Origin: Roseiarcus sp963807735
Lineage (GTDB): Bacteria; Pseudomonadota; Alphaproteobacteria; Rhizobiales; Beijerinckiaceae
NCBI GenBank assembly: GCA_963807735.1
Contig: CAWEDI010000036.1
Coordinates: forward strand, 124,001 to 188,000
Reading direction: 5' to 3'
Length of the DNA: 64,000 bases
The position numbers were made by a program, and so were the translations under genes. Below are positions 26,952-35,716 of this stretch, piece after piece. Each line of letters starts with the position of its first letter. Position 1 is the first letter of the stretch. The notes beneath the pieces are model-generated. The model ran no database searches. It was not told the DNA's origin and saw nothing but the letters and a program-made list of their open reading frames with translations.

Positions 26952-27794
26952 TCAGGTCGCTGGCGCGCTCAGCACCGGCCAGCGGGCGTCCTCGAGAATG
27001 CGCGCGCTCACGCTGTTGCGGAAGGCGGCGAGCAGGCCGCGCTTGCCCCCGGTCGGCATCACGATCAGATCGGCGCGAAACTCCTGCGCCGCGGCGAGGA
27101 TCGTCTCGACGACCGGACCTTGCGCCAGCTTCAACGGAATATCGTTCGGGCAGCCGGGCGGCCGTTCGGTCCCGATATGCAGCAGCCGCTTTTCGACGGA
27201 AACGCCGAGCCCGTCGATCAGCCGCAGCGCGCGCGGAAGCGCGCGTTCCCAGGGAATGCGGCTGTCGATGGGAATCAGCGCGCGTTTCAGGCCGATCTCG
27301 CCGCTGCGCGGATCGACGAACCCGCGCTGGCCCTCGCGCAGGAACAGGATCATCGAATCGGCGCGCCGGAGCGCGCGCCGGCTGACCGATCCGGCGAACC
27401 AGTAGCTCAAACCCGATGTCGCGCGCGTAGTCAGCGCGGCGAGTTCGACCGGATGATCCTCGAAGTGGGCGAGCACGCCGGCCGAGACGCTGCGCGCCGG
27501 CACGTCCAAGCAGACGGCGGAGAAGCCGAGCCGCGACGGCAAGTCGGCAAAGCGGGCTTGCGGCGTCAGCCGGCGCCAGCCGACCAAGAGGTCGGCGACC
27601 GGCGTCAGCCCGTGTCGCGTCGGTCCGGGCGCGTCGGCGTCGCGGACGTGGAGCAGCGTCAGCCGGGCGTGGGTTTTCAGCGAGATCGCGACCGCGTGGG
27701 CGAGCGCGGAGGCGCCGCCCGGCGCGAAGTCGGTCGGGTGGAGGATCGCGGGGCCGGCTGGCTGCGAGTGGTGGATTTCCGGCCTGGCGTTCAT
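26952..27794 (-). CDS. Universal stress protein, tandem USP domains
   Basis: A 280-aa cytoplasmic protein with two USP folds: domain 1 at about 15-150 (ILHPTDFAPGGASALAHAVA) and domain 2 at about 165-278 (ALIPIDSRIPWERALPRALR). The second domain ends with IVMPTGGKRGLLAAFRNSVS, close to the G-2x-G-9x-G(S/T) ATP-binding motif, so domain 2 may bind ATP while domain 1 looks degenerate. The usual role is stress survival. The gene stands alone, convergent with the lactonase. Confidence 0.8.
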   Translation of the reverse strand: MNARPEIHHSQPAGPAILHPTDFAPGGASALAHAVAISLKTHARLTLLHVRDADAPGPTRHGLTPVADLLVGWRRLTPQARFADLPSRLGFSAVCLDVPARSVSAGVLAHFEDHPVELAALTTRATSGLSYWFAGSVSRRALRRADSMILFLREGQRGFVDPRSGEIGLKRALIPIDSRIPWERALPRALRLIDGLGVSVEKRLLHIGTERPPGCPNDIPLKLAQGPVVETILAAAQEFRADLIVMPTGGKRGLLAAFRNSVSARILEDARWPVLSAPAT

Positions 27795-28084
27795 GTTCCG
27801 CCTATTCCTGCACGTGGCGCGAAAACAGCGCCTCGCACCATTTTACTGTGCGGAGTTGGCGCAAAGCTGGAGCGATTCAGGGTCGGTCGGCATTCTCTTG
27901 CGTCTTCGAGCGCGAAGCAGGCTTGGGAAGGGTTCGATCAGGCCGCCGCCGCTATCGGTCCGGCCGTCGAGCCGCTTCTCCGCGCGGCGGCGCCGCCTCC
28001 GACCGCTTTCGCTCGAAGCAAACTGCTGGCCGACGACGGGGTCCGCGTTCCCTGACCGGCGGAAATGCTCTAAGCGCTGAAGCC

Positions 28085-29608
28085 ATGAGCGAGCCTTTTT
28101 ACATCACCACCGCGATCCCCTACGCCAATGGCGCGCCGCATATCGGCCACGCCTACGAACGCATCGCCACCGATGCGATCCAGCGGTTCATGCGGCTCGA
28201 CGGGCGCGACGTTCTGTTCGTCACCGGGATGGACGAGCACGGCCTCAAGGTGCAGCAGGCCGCCGCTAAGGCCGGCGTCTCGCCGCAGGCGTTCGTAGAC
28301 GATGTCGCCGCCGAGTTCGAGACGATGGGCGACTTGCTCAACGCCCGCGCCGACGACATCGTGCGTACGACGCAAGAGCGCCACCGCCGCGCCGTGCAGG
28401 CGATCTGGGAGCGCATGGCCGCCAATGGCGACATTTATCTATCCAAATACGCCGGCTGGTATTCGGTGCGCGACGAGGCCTACTTCGAGGAGAGCGAGCT
28501 GACCGCCGCCTCCGACGGCGGCAAACTCGCACCCAGCGGGGCGCCGGTGAGCTGGGTCGAGGAGGAGAGCTATTTCTTTCGCCTGTCAGCCTATGGCGAG
28601 AAGCTGCTGGCGCATTACGAGGCGCATCCGGAGTTCATCACGCCGGAAACCTATCGCAACGAGATCGTGGCGTTCGTCAAACGCGGCCTCAACGATCTCT
28701 CGATCAGCCGCACCACCTTCGCCTGGGGCGTACCCGTTCCCGGCGATCCCAAACATGTGATGTATGTCTGGGTCGACGCGCTGACCAACTACATCACCGC
28801 GACCGGCTTTCCCGACGACAGTCCGCGCGCCAAATTCTGGCCGGCGAACGCCCACGTGATCGGCAAGGACATCACGCGCTTCCACGCGATCTATTGGCCG
28901 GCGTTCCTGATGTCGGCGGCGGTGGCGCTGCCGAAGCAGATCGTCGTGCACGGGTTTCTGTTCAACCGCGGCGAGAAAATGTCGAAGTCGGTCGGCAATG
29001 TCGTCAGCCCCGCCGATCTCGTGATGAGCTACGGGCTCGATCCCGTGCGCTATTTTTTCCTGCGCGATACGCCGTGGGGTCAGGACGGCAATTATTCGCA
29101 CGAGGCGATCGTCCAGCGCATGAACGCCGATCTCGCCAACGATCTCGGCAATCTCGCGCAGCGCACGCTGACCATCGTCGCGCGCAACGGCGCCGCCGTC
29201 CCTTCGCCCGAGCGGCTGACCCCGGCCGACGAGGCGATGCTGGCCGCCGGCGACGCGCTGCTCGGCGGCGCGCGCGCAGCGATGCGGACGTTCCAACTCC
29301 ATCTGTATATTGGGGGGGTGATGGATGCGGTTGGCGCGGCAAATCGCTATTTCGCCAACGCCGAGCCGTGGCGGCTCGCCAAATCCGATCCGGCGCGGAT
29401 GCGCGCCGTGCTCTATGTAACACTGGAGACGCTGCGCATCGCCGGCATTCTGCTGCAGCCGGTGATGCCTTCGGCGATGGCGAAGCTGCTCGACCTCGTC
29501 GGCGCGCGAGCGGATCGGCGGAGCTTCGCCGATCTCGCAACGAGGCTGACGCCGGGGACGGCGCTACCGCCGCCGTCGCCGGTGTTTCCGCGTTACGCTG
29601 AGAGCTGA
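28085..29608 (+). CDS. metG: Methionyl-tRNA synthetase
   Basis: Charges tRNA-Met. The 507-aa class I enzyme carries the HIGH motif as PHIGHAY and the second signature GEKMSKSVGN. FVTGMDEHGLKVQQAA is the connective-peptide entrance. The Cys knuckles that bind zinc in the E. coli type are absent, as in the short MetG form common in alphaproteobacteria, and there is no C-terminal dimerisation domain. The ATG at 28085 gives the family start (MSEPFYITTAIPYANG); the frame is open upstream without support. Its 3' end overlaps the convergent receiver gene by 16 bp. Confidence 0.96.
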   Translation: MSEPFYITTAIPYANGAPHIGHAYERIATDAIQRFMRLDGRDVLFVTGMDEHGLKVQQAAAKAGVSPQAFVDDVAAEFETMGDLLNARADDIVRTTQERHRRAVQAIWERMAANGDIYLSKYAGWYSVRDEAYFEESELTAASDGGKLAPSGAPVSWVEEESYFFRLSAYGEKLLAHYEAHPEFITPETYRNEIVAFVKRGLNDLSISRTTFAWGVPVPGDPKHVMYVWVDALTNYITATGFPDDSPRAKFWPANAHVIGKDITRFHAIYWPAFLMSAAVALPKQIVVHGFLFNRGEKMSKSVGNVVSPADLVMSYGLDPVRYFFLRDTPWGQDGNYSHEAIVQRMNADLANDLGNLAQRTLTIVARNGAAVPSPERLTPADEAMLAAGDALLGGARAAMRTFQLHLYIGGVMDAVGAANRYFANAEPWRLAKSDPARMRAVLYVTLETLRIAGILLQPVMPSAMAKLLDLVGARADRRSFADLATRLTPGTALPPPSPVFPRYAES

Positions 29609-29976
29609 TCGGGACGCGTGCGATCGGCCTCGACCAATTCCGAGACCGTCGCCGCAATTTCCGACGACTGGCTCGGCTTCGGGCAAATCGCCATGTCCGG
29701 ATAGCGACCAGCCAGGGTGTCGCGTCCAGCATGGCCGGAATGGAACACGATCGGCACGTTGCGGCGCGAAAGCAGGTCGGCGAGCGGGTAGCACTCGCCA
29801 TCCTCAAGACGCACGTCGAGCACGGCGCAATCGGGGGTGTGCGACCGGCAATAGTCCAGCGCCTGAGAGGTGCGGGAGAATGGGCCGATCGTGACAAATC
29901 CGGCCGCATCGAGTTCGTCGATGAGGTCCATTGCAATTAAGAGTTCGTCTTCGGCCACCAACACTGTCGCCGACAT
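29593..29976 (-). CDS. Single-receiver response regulator
   Basis: A 127-aa stand-alone receiver: acidic residues in LVAEDELLIAMDL, phospho-acceptor Asp54 in AVLDVRLEDG and Lys in AICPKPSQSS. This FixJ/CheY-like class (opening with VLVAEDELLIAMDLID) is typical of Hyphomicrobiales and is often fed by HWE kinases. The ATG at 29976 follows GGAGGG; an in-frame ATG at 30000 lacks one. It overlaps the end of metG and is divergent from fabZ, where bamA and lpxD would usually be. Confidence 0.83.
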   Translation of the reverse strand: MSATVLVAEDELLIAMDLIDELDAAGFVTIGPFSRTSQALDYCRSHTPDCAVLDVRLEDGECYPLADLLSRRNVPIVFHSGHAGRDTLAGRYPDMAICPKPSQSSEIAATVSELVEADRTRPDQLSA

Positions 29977-30049
29977 TTGCCGCCCTCCATGGAAAAACAA
30001 GCTCGACGACTAACTTGGCAAAGAGTGTTTCGTTCCCGTTTCCACTTTG

Positions 30050-30064
30050 TTAACCGTGCATTAC
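30050..30064. promoter_or_regulatory. Possible CtrA-type site (TTAA-N7-TTAC)
   Basis: TTAACCGTGCATTAC lies between the receiver gene and fabZ and differs by one base from TTAA-N7-TTAA. Weak, but it is the only such motif in the gap that carries the promoter of the lipid A operon. Confidence 0.25.
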
Positions 30065-30198
30065 GCGATTCTAATCTTGCTGGCGTGCTTTGTGGATCGG
30101 CGGCGATGCGAATCAGCGACGCCCAAGTGCGACGCGCCGCGCGGGCTTGACGGCGCGAGCCGGACCGGGCAAGCGCGTCGGGTACGGTGGAGGCGACA

Positions 30199-30663
30199 AT
30201 GGATGAGGCGACGGGGCGCACGATCGAAAGCTTCGATATTCAGCGCCTCCTGCAGCTCCTGCCGCATCGCTATCCGTTCATGCTGGTCGATCGCATCCTT
30301 GAGGCCAAGGGCGTCGACTCCTGTGTCGGCATCAAGAACGTCACCATGAACGAGCCGCAATTCACCGGTCATTTTCCCGGCCATCCGGTGATGCCCGGCG
30401 TGCTCGTCATCGAGGCGATGGCGCAAACCGCCGGCGCCCTGTGCGCGGCGAGCCTGGAGCTGAATTCGCGTCCGCCGCAGGTGTTGCTGATGACGATCGA
30501 CAAGGCGAAGTTCCGCAAGCCCGTCGTGCCCGGCGATCAGTTGAAGCTGCACATGACCAAGATCAACAAGAAGCGCAACATCTGGTGGTTCCGCGGCGAG
30601 GCGAAGGTCGACGGCGTGCTGTGTTGCGAGGCCGAAGTCTCGGCGATGATGGTGGTCGTTTGA
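30199..30663 (+). CDS. fabZ: (3R)-hydroxyacyl-ACP dehydratase FabZ
   Basis: Dehydrates 3-hydroxyacyl-ACP in fatty acid synthesis and shares its substrate with LpxA. The 154-aa hotdog-fold protein has LPHRYPFMLVDRI with the catalytic His and GHFPGHPVMPGVLVIEAMAQ with the catalytic Glu. The ATG at 30199 follows GGAGG at 30189-30193; a GTG at 30187 is in frame but less likely. Its stop overlaps the TTG start of lpxA, so this is the first gene of a tightly coupled fabZ-lpxA-lpxI-lpxB operon. Confidence 0.96.
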   Translation: MDEATGRTIESFDIQRLLQLLPHRYPFMLVDRILEAKGVDSCVGIKNVTMNEPQFTGHFPGHPVMPGVLVIEAMAQTAGALCAASLELNSRPPQVLLMTIDKAKFRKPVVPGDQLKLHMTKINKKRNIWWFRGEAKVDGVLCCEAEVSAMMVVV

Positions 30664-31466
30664 CCTCCGTCCACCCTAGCGCCTGCGTGGAGCCGGGCGC
30701 GACCTTGGGGACGGACGTCGAGATCGGCCCGTTCTGCCGCGTCGGCGCCGAGGCGGTGCTTGGCGACGCGGTCAAGTTGATGTCGCATGTCGTCGTCGTC
30801 GGGGCGACCGAAGTCGGCGCGCGCACCCGCATCTTCCCGTTCGCCTCGATCGGCCACGAGCCGCAAGACCTGAAATACCGCGGCGAGCGCACGCGGTTGA
30901 AGATCGGCGCCGATTGTCTGATCCGCGAGGGCGTGACGATGAACCCCGGCACCGCCGGCGGCGGCGGCGAGACGGTCGTCGGCGACAACTGTGTGTTTCT
31001 CGCCAATTGCCATGTCGCCCACGACTGCCGGCTCGGCGTCGGCGTGCTGCTCTCGAACAACGTGATGCTCGCCGGGCACTGCCGTATTGGCGACTACGCC
31101 ATTCTCAGCGGCGGCGCCGCGGTGCATCAGTTCGTGCGGATCGGCCCGCACGCGTTTCTCGGCGGGCTGACCGGGGTCGGCGAGGACCTCATCCCGTTCG
31201 GGTTGGCGATCGGCAACCGCGGCTGGCTCGCCGGCATCAATGTCGTCGGCATGAAACGCAGCGGCTTCAGCCAGGAGGCGATCCATTCGGTGCGCCGCGC
31301 CTACCGACAATTGTTCGCCGGCGCCGGCACGCTGAGGGAGCGCGTGGAGGTCGTCGCGCAGGAATTCGCCGACGACGCAGCCACTCAGCAGATCATCGCG
31401 TTCTTGCGCGAGGGCGGCGATCGCCGGGTCTTGGTCCCGCGCGATCCCAAGGAAGTGAGCGAGTGA
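30660..31466 (+). CDS. lpxA: UDP-N-acetylglucosamine acyltransferase
   Basis: First step of lipid A synthesis: transfers a 3-hydroxyacyl chain from ACP to UDP-GlcNAc. The 268-aa protein is a left-handed beta-helix of hexapeptide repeats (VHPSACVEPGATLGTDVEIG onward), with the catalytic His in NCHVAHDCRLG and the C-terminal helices starting GMKRSGFS. The start is TTG at 30660, overlapping the fabZ stop by 4 bp; the stop overlaps the lpxI start in the same way. Confidence 0.96.
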   Translation: MTSVHPSACVEPGATLGTDVEIGPFCRVGAEAVLGDAVKLMSHVVVVGATEVGARTRIFPFASIGHEPQDLKYRGERTRLKIGADCLIREGVTMNPGTAGGGGETVVGDNCVFLANCHVAHDCRLGVGVLLSNNVMLAGHCRIGDYAILSGGAAVHQFVRIGPHAFLGGLTGVGEDLIPFGLAIGNRGWLAGINVVGMKRSGFSQEAIHSVRRAYRQLFAGAGTLRERVEVVAQEFADDAATQQIIAFLREGGDRRVLVPRDPKEVSE

Positions 31467-32302
31467 GCGGTTCTCGTCCGCTGGCGCTCGTCTGTGGTAG
31501 CGGCAGCGTCCCCCTGGAGGCGGCGCGCGAGGCCCGCGCGGCCGGGCGCGACGTGTTCCTGGTCGGGCTGATCGGATCGGCCGGGCGCGAAATCGAAAAA
31601 TTCCCGCATCTCTGGGTGCGGCTCGGCGAGGTCGGCAAACTGTTGACGGCGTTGCGATCGCGCGGCGTGAGCGAGGTTGGCTTTCTCGGCGCCGTCACCC
31701 GGCCCGATCTCGGCGATCTGATGCCGGATTGGGGCGCGATCGTGCGGGCCGGCGAGATCGCCAAGCTGTTCCGCGGCGGCGACGACGCGCTGCTGCGCGG
31801 CGTCGCGCAATTGTTTGAGGGCGAGGGGTTTCGCGTCGTCGGTCCCCGCGATTTCGCGCCCGGTCTTCTGGCCCCGAAGGGGGCGATCGTCGGTCCGGCG
31901 CCGGACGACGACGCCCGCGCCGACATCGCGTTCGGCGCGAAGCTTTTGGAGGCGATGTCGCCGTTCGACATCGGGCAGGGCGCCGTCGTCTCGTCGGAGC
32001 GGGCGCTCGCCATCGAGGCCGCCGAGGGCACCGACCGAATGCTCGCGCGCGTCGGCGAACTTCGGGCGGCCGGCGGATTGCGGCTGAAGGGCAAGGCCGG
32101 GGTGTTCGTCAAAGCCGCCAAGCGCGGCCAGGATGTTCGTCTCGATCTGCCGGCCGTCGGGCCGGCCACCATCGCCGCCGCCAAGCGCGCGCAGCTCGTC
32201 GGCCTGGCGATCGCCGCCGGCGAGGTGTTGATCGCCGATCGCCCGGCCTTTCTGAAGGCGGCGGAGGAGGCGGGGCTGTTCGTCTACGGGTGGCCGGCAT
32301 GA
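31463..32302 (+). CDS. lpxI: UDP-2,3-diacylglucosamine pyrophosphatase LpxI
   Basis: Cleaves UDP-2,3-diacylglucosamine to lipid X, in place of LpxH, in alphaproteobacteria. The 279-aa protein (DUF1009) has LALVCGSGSVPLEAAREARA at the N-terminus, VGFLGAVTRPDLGDL, SPFDIGQGAVV, and the C-terminal region RLKGKAGVFVKAAKRGQDVR followed by DLPAVGPATI, typical of LpxI. The start is GTG at 31463, overlapping the lpxA stop. It ends in ATGA overlap with lpxB. Confidence 0.93.
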   Translation: MSGSRPLALVCGSGSVPLEAAREARAAGRDVFLVGLIGSAGREIEKFPHLWVRLGEVGKLLTALRSRGVSEVGFLGAVTRPDLGDLMPDWGAIVRAGEIAKLFRGGDDALLRGVAQLFEGEGFRVVGPRDFAPGLLAPKGAIVGPAPDDDARADIAFGAKLLEAMSPFDIGQGAVVSSERALAIEAAEGTDRMLARVGELRAAGGLRLKGKAGVFVKAAKRGQDVRLDLPAVGPATIAAAKRAQLVGLAIAAGEVLIADRPAFLKAAEEAGLFVYGWPA

Positions 32303-33471
32303 GGCCGCTGAAAATCGCCCTGGTGGCGGGCGAACCCTCCGGCGACGCGCTGGGCGCCAAGCTCATCCACGCGCTGCGCGATCTGGCCGGCGCCGAGGTG
32401 AGCTTCGTCGGCGTCGGCGGCCCGCGCATGGAGGAGGCGGGGCTCGAATCGGCGTTTCCGCTGTCGGAAGTCGCGGTCATGGGCATCATGCCGGTGCTCG
32501 CGCGGCTGCCGCGCATCCTGGCGCATATCGCCTGGGCGGCCGATCACGTCATCAAGGCGGCGCCGGACGGGCTGATCCTGATCGACAGTCCCGATTTCAC
32601 CCATCGGGTCGCGAGGCGCGTGCGCGCCAAGCTGCCGAACATGCCGGTGATCGACTATGTCAGCCCCACGGTGTGGGCCTGGCGGCCGGGCAGAGCGCGA
32701 AAGATGCGCGCCTATGTCGACAAGGTGCTGGCGTTGCTGCCGTTCGAGCCGGCGGCGCACAAGCGGCTCGGCGGCCCGGAATGCGTCTACGTCGGTCATC
32801 CGCTGATCGAGCGGCTGGCGGAGCTCAGGCCGAACGCCGAGGAGCGGGCGCGGCGCCAATCGAAACCCCCGGTCGTGCTGGTGCTGCCGGGCTCGCGTCG
32901 CTCGGAAGTGGCGCGGCTGATGCCGGAGTTCGGCGCGGCGCTCGGCGCGCTGTCGCACTCGATGGGGCCGTTCGACATCGTGCTGCCGACGCTGCCGCAC
33001 CTGCATGCCGAGGTGACGGCGCGGGCGGCGCATTGGCCGGCGGCGCCGAGGCTGCTGATCAGCGAGGCCGACAAGTTCGCGGCGTATCGCACGGCCCGCG
33101 CGGCGCTGGTCGCTTCCGGCACCGCGACGTTGGAGATTGCGCTTTCCGGCGTGCCGCTGATCGGCGCCTACAAGGTGTCGCGGCTCGAGGAGCCGGTGAA
33201 GCATTTCATCAGCGTGACCTCGATCCTGCTGCCGAACCTCATTCTGGAGGAGCGGGCGATCCCCGAGTTCCTGCAACACGATTGCACGCCGGGTCCGCTG
33301 GCGCTGGCGATGGCCGGGCTGCTGACCGAGGGGCCGGAGCGCGAGGCGCAACTGAAGGCGCTGGCGCGGCTCGACGCGAAAATGCGGCTGCCCGGCGACG
33401 AGCCGCCGAGCCACGCCGCCGCCCGCGAGGCGCTGGCGACGATCGCCGAAGGCGTGCGCGTCGCCGGCTAG
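32299..33471 (+). CDS. lpxB: Lipid-A-disaccharide synthase
   Basis: Joins lipid X and UDP-2,3-diacylglucosamine to the tetraacyl disaccharide. It is a 390-aa GT19 glycosyltransferase: VAGEPSGDALGAKLI at the N-terminus, VSPTVWAWRPGRARKM, FVGHPLIE-like YVGHPLIERL and VLPGSRRSEVARL. The ATG at 32299 overlaps the lpxI stop (ATGA) and is preferred over the GTG at 32290. It is the last gene of the operon; a palindromic repeat follows. Confidence 0.95.
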   Translation: MRPLKIALVAGEPSGDALGAKLIHALRDLAGAEVSFVGVGGPRMEEAGLESAFPLSEVAVMGIMPVLARLPRILAHIAWAADHVIKAAPDGLILIDSPDFTHRVARRVRAKLPNMPVIDYVSPTVWAWRPGRARKMRAYVDKVLALLPFEPAAHKRLGGPECVYVGHPLIERLAELRPNAEERARRQSKPPVVLVLPGSRRSEVARLMPEFGAALGALSHSMGPFDIVLPTLPHLHAEVTARAAHWPAAPRLLISEADKFAAYRTARAALVASGTATLEIALSGVPLIGAYKVSRLEEPVKHFISVTSILLPNLILEERAIPEFLQHDCTPGPLALAMAGLLTEGPEREAQLKALARLDAKMRLPGDEPPSHAAAREALATIAEGVRVAG

Positions 33472-33487
33472 GGCGCGCTGCGGGTTC

Positions 33488-33556
33488 CGGGCTTGTAGCC
33501 GCGAACTCCCGACCGGGGCAACGACGCCCGCGCGGTCTTGAGACCGCGCCTACAAT
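33488..33556. repeat. REP-like palindrome (GCGGTCTTGAGACCGC type)
   Basis: A core palindrome GCGGTCT-TG-AGACCGC near 33530-33548 is flanked by outward TTGTAGCCGCG and CGCGCCTACAA, so the whole 69-bp element is roughly palindromic. The TGTAG/CTACA ends and the CTTGAG centre resemble the element at 3863-3922. It follows lpxB. Confidence 0.65.
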
Positions 33557-33583
33557 CGGCGACTCCGGCGATAGCAGTATACG

Positions 33584-34567
33584 CTAGGGGCCGCCGACCT
33601 GAAGGCAGCCTTGATCGGCGAGACTTGGCGGCGGCTTTATGTAACCGGCGATCGCCGGCACGTATATCTTGCCGCCTTGATAGCAATTGAACAAAATATT
33701 CGTGTTCCCCGCGCCCTCGTAGATCGTGTTTACGCCCCCATCAAAGTTGAGTATGCTCACAACGCCATTTTGCTGCGCGATGATGGCGCCATTGCTGTTG
33801 CCGCCAATGGTTACGCCGCCTGCAATAACCATGCTGCCGCCCATTTTTGTAAATATGCCGGTGGCGTTATTCCCAATTAAAATTTCCGACCCCGAGGCGA
33901 CATTGGTCGATGCGGTGCATTGCGCGACTTGAACGCCGGCCACGCCGGCGTTCTTGATGACCAGGGCGCCCCCATCGGCGTTCAAGATCAGGGCGCCTTG
34001 CGCGCAATTCACCCCGTAGGAACTGCCGATCAATGTGGTTGCGGAAATGCCATCGACCGCGCTGAATCCGTCGATCTCTACGGTTCCCGCACCGAAAAGG
34101 CCGATGGCTTCCGAACTCGTGACCGAAATCGTGCTGTTGATGATTTGACCGGACGCGCCGTGAGCGAAATCCACCCCGTCGGCCCCGCCGGTGATCTTCA
34201 GCGCGGTGAGCTGAACGTACCCGCCCTGGTCGACATAGATGGCGTTATAGCCGCCGGCGTTGCCGACGATCGAAAGGTTGGTCAAGATCATCTTGCCGGT
34301 GACGTAGAAGCCCGCGCTGCCCGGCGGCGGGGTTAGCGAAGCGCCGCCGGCGCCGGTGATCGCGACCTCGAGGCCCGGCGGGATCGAGACGCTTTCGGCG
34401 CAAGCCCCCAAAACGATGAGGCTCTGATAGGTCACGGCTGGCGTGAGCGCAGCGATGGCGTCGGTCAAGGTCTGCCCGGCCGCGCAATTCACCGTTGTTG
34501 CATTCGCAACGGACGCAGCGCCCATAAAACAAGTCGTTGCAAGCGCCAATCGAACCACGGCTTTCAT
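33584..34567 (-). CDS. Exported right-handed beta-helix protein of unknown function
   Basis: A 327-aa protein with a clear Sec signal peptide (MKAVVRLALATTCFMGAASV, cut after ANA at about residue 23). The rest is rich in short strands with Gly, Ala, Ile and Asn at regular spacing (LTNLSIVGNAGGYNAIYVDQ, ALKITGGADGVDFAHG, STISVTSSEAIGLFG), the look of a parallel beta-helix of the pectate-lyase type. Paired cysteines (NCAAGQ, LGACAE, NCAQG, AQCTAS, NCYQGG, QGCLQ) suggest disulfides. No catalytic motif was recognised. The ATG at 34567 follows GGGAGGGG. Base composition is more AT-rich than its neighbours, hinting at transfer. Confidence 0.72.
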   Translation of the reverse strand: MKAVVRLALATTCFMGAASVANATTVNCAAGQTLTDAIAALTPAVTYQSLIVLGACAESVSIPPGLEVAITGAGGASLTPPPGSAGFYVTGKMILTNLSIVGNAGGYNAIYVDQGGYVQLTALKITGGADGVDFAHGASGQIINSTISVTSSEAIGLFGAGTVEIDGFSAVDGISATTLIGSSYGVNCAQGALILNADGGALVIKNAGVAGVQVAQCTASTNVASGSEILIGNNATGIFTKMGGSMVIAGGVTIGGNSNGAIIAQQNGVVSILNFDGGVNTIYEGAGNTNILFNCYQGGKIYVPAIAGYIKPPPSLADQGCLQVGGP

Positions 34568-34698
34568 CTGCGCCCCTCCCTGTGAATCTAAAAATATTGA
34601 CACGTTCTGCTTCGACTGCAAGCGTCAACTTCCGTGAAGCTGCTTTAAGGGAACGACCCTGCGTTCGCGCGGTTCTAACCGCGACGGAGCGTGAAACG

Positions 34699-35646
34699 AT
34701 GCGAATCGGAAGTCTGGCGATTCTAGGCGCGGTCGCGGTCGCGGTCGGCGCCATCTCCAAGCGGGTCGAGGCGCCGCTGGCGAAGGCGGCGAACACGGTC
34801 GGGGCCGCCGCCGCGGCGGTTTCGCCGCCCTCGCGCAGTCGAAATATCTTCCTGCGCCTCTATCAGGACATGTCAGAGGATCGCCTGTTCGCGGTCGCCG
34901 CCGGGGTCGCCTTCTACGCGCTGCTGTCTTTGGTGCCGTCGCTCGCGGCGGCGGTATCGCTGTTCGGCCTCGTTGCTGATCCCGAGCGCCTGACCCAAAT
35001 GCCAGCGGCGCTGGCGACGGTGCTGCCCAAGGAGGCGATCAGCCTCGTGCAGGGCGAAGCGCAACGGCTGGCCTCGCAGCCGACGCCGGCGCTGTCGATC
35101 AAGCTCGCGATTGCTTTGTTCCTGTCGCTGTGGAGCGCGAGCGCGGCCGTGCGCGCCTGTTTCGACGCGCTCAACGTCATCGACAAACAGGAGGAGCAAC
35201 GCTCGATCGTTCGGCTCTACGCGACCGGCATTGCCGTGACGCTTGGCGGCGTCATCGTGCTTTCGCTGGCGGTGGTTCTGATCGGCGCGAACCCCAAATT
35301 TGCGCCGCTCGGGATGTTCGCCGACGAGACGTTGTGGCTTTACTCGTTGCTGCGCTGGCCGCTGTTCTTCTGCTTCGCGGTCATCGTGCTGACGGCGCTC
35401 TACTGGCTTGGGCCGAGCCATCCCCCCGCCAAGTTCCTGCGCCTCGCCCGCGGGGCCGCGTTCGCCGCGCTGCTCTGGGCGATCGGCTCCTGGGCGTTCG
35501 GCTGGTATGTCGCGACGCTCGGCAACTATTCCGCGACCTACGGCTCGCTGGCGACAGTCGTCGTGGTGATGACGTGGCTCTGGGTGTCGGCCGCAATCGT
35601 ACTGCTCGGCGCGCAGATTAACTACGAACTCGATCACGCGCCGTGA
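34699..35646 (+). CDS. YihY/BrkB family inner-membrane protein
   Basis: A 315-aa membrane protein of the YihY (formerly 'RNase BN') family, unknown function. About six membrane helices are seen after a 60-residue N-terminus (GVAFYALLSLVPSLAAAVSLFG, IALFLSLWSASAAVRACFDA, GIAVTLGGVIVLSLAVVLIG, WPLFFCFAVIVLTALYW, AAFAALLWAIGSWAFGW, VVVVMTWLWVSAAIVLLGA). The conserved FYALLSLVPS, LWSASAA, YGSLATVVVVMTWLWVS and GAQINYELD are family marks. The ATG at 34699 follows GGAG; it is divergent from the beta-helix gene. Confidence 0.86.
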   Translation: MRIGSLAILGAVAVAVGAISKRVEAPLAKAANTVGAAAAAVSPPSRSRNIFLRLYQDMSEDRLFAVAAGVAFYALLSLVPSLAAAVSLFGLVADPERLTQMPAALATVLPKEAISLVQGEAQRLASQPTPALSIKLAIALFLSLWSASAAVRACFDALNVIDKQEEQRSIVRLYATGIAVTLGGVIVLSLAVVLIGANPKFAPLGMFADETLWLYSLLRWPLFFCFAVIVLTALYWLGPSHPPAKFLRLARGAAFAALLWAIGSWAFGWYVATLGNYSATYGSLATVVVVMTWLWVSAAIVLLGAQINYELDHAP

Positions 35647-35716
35647 ATTTCGTTGGGAACCTCGCGGCGGGCTCGTGGGTTTCCAATCTGCAACGGGAAT
35701 TCAACGGAGGACCCCA

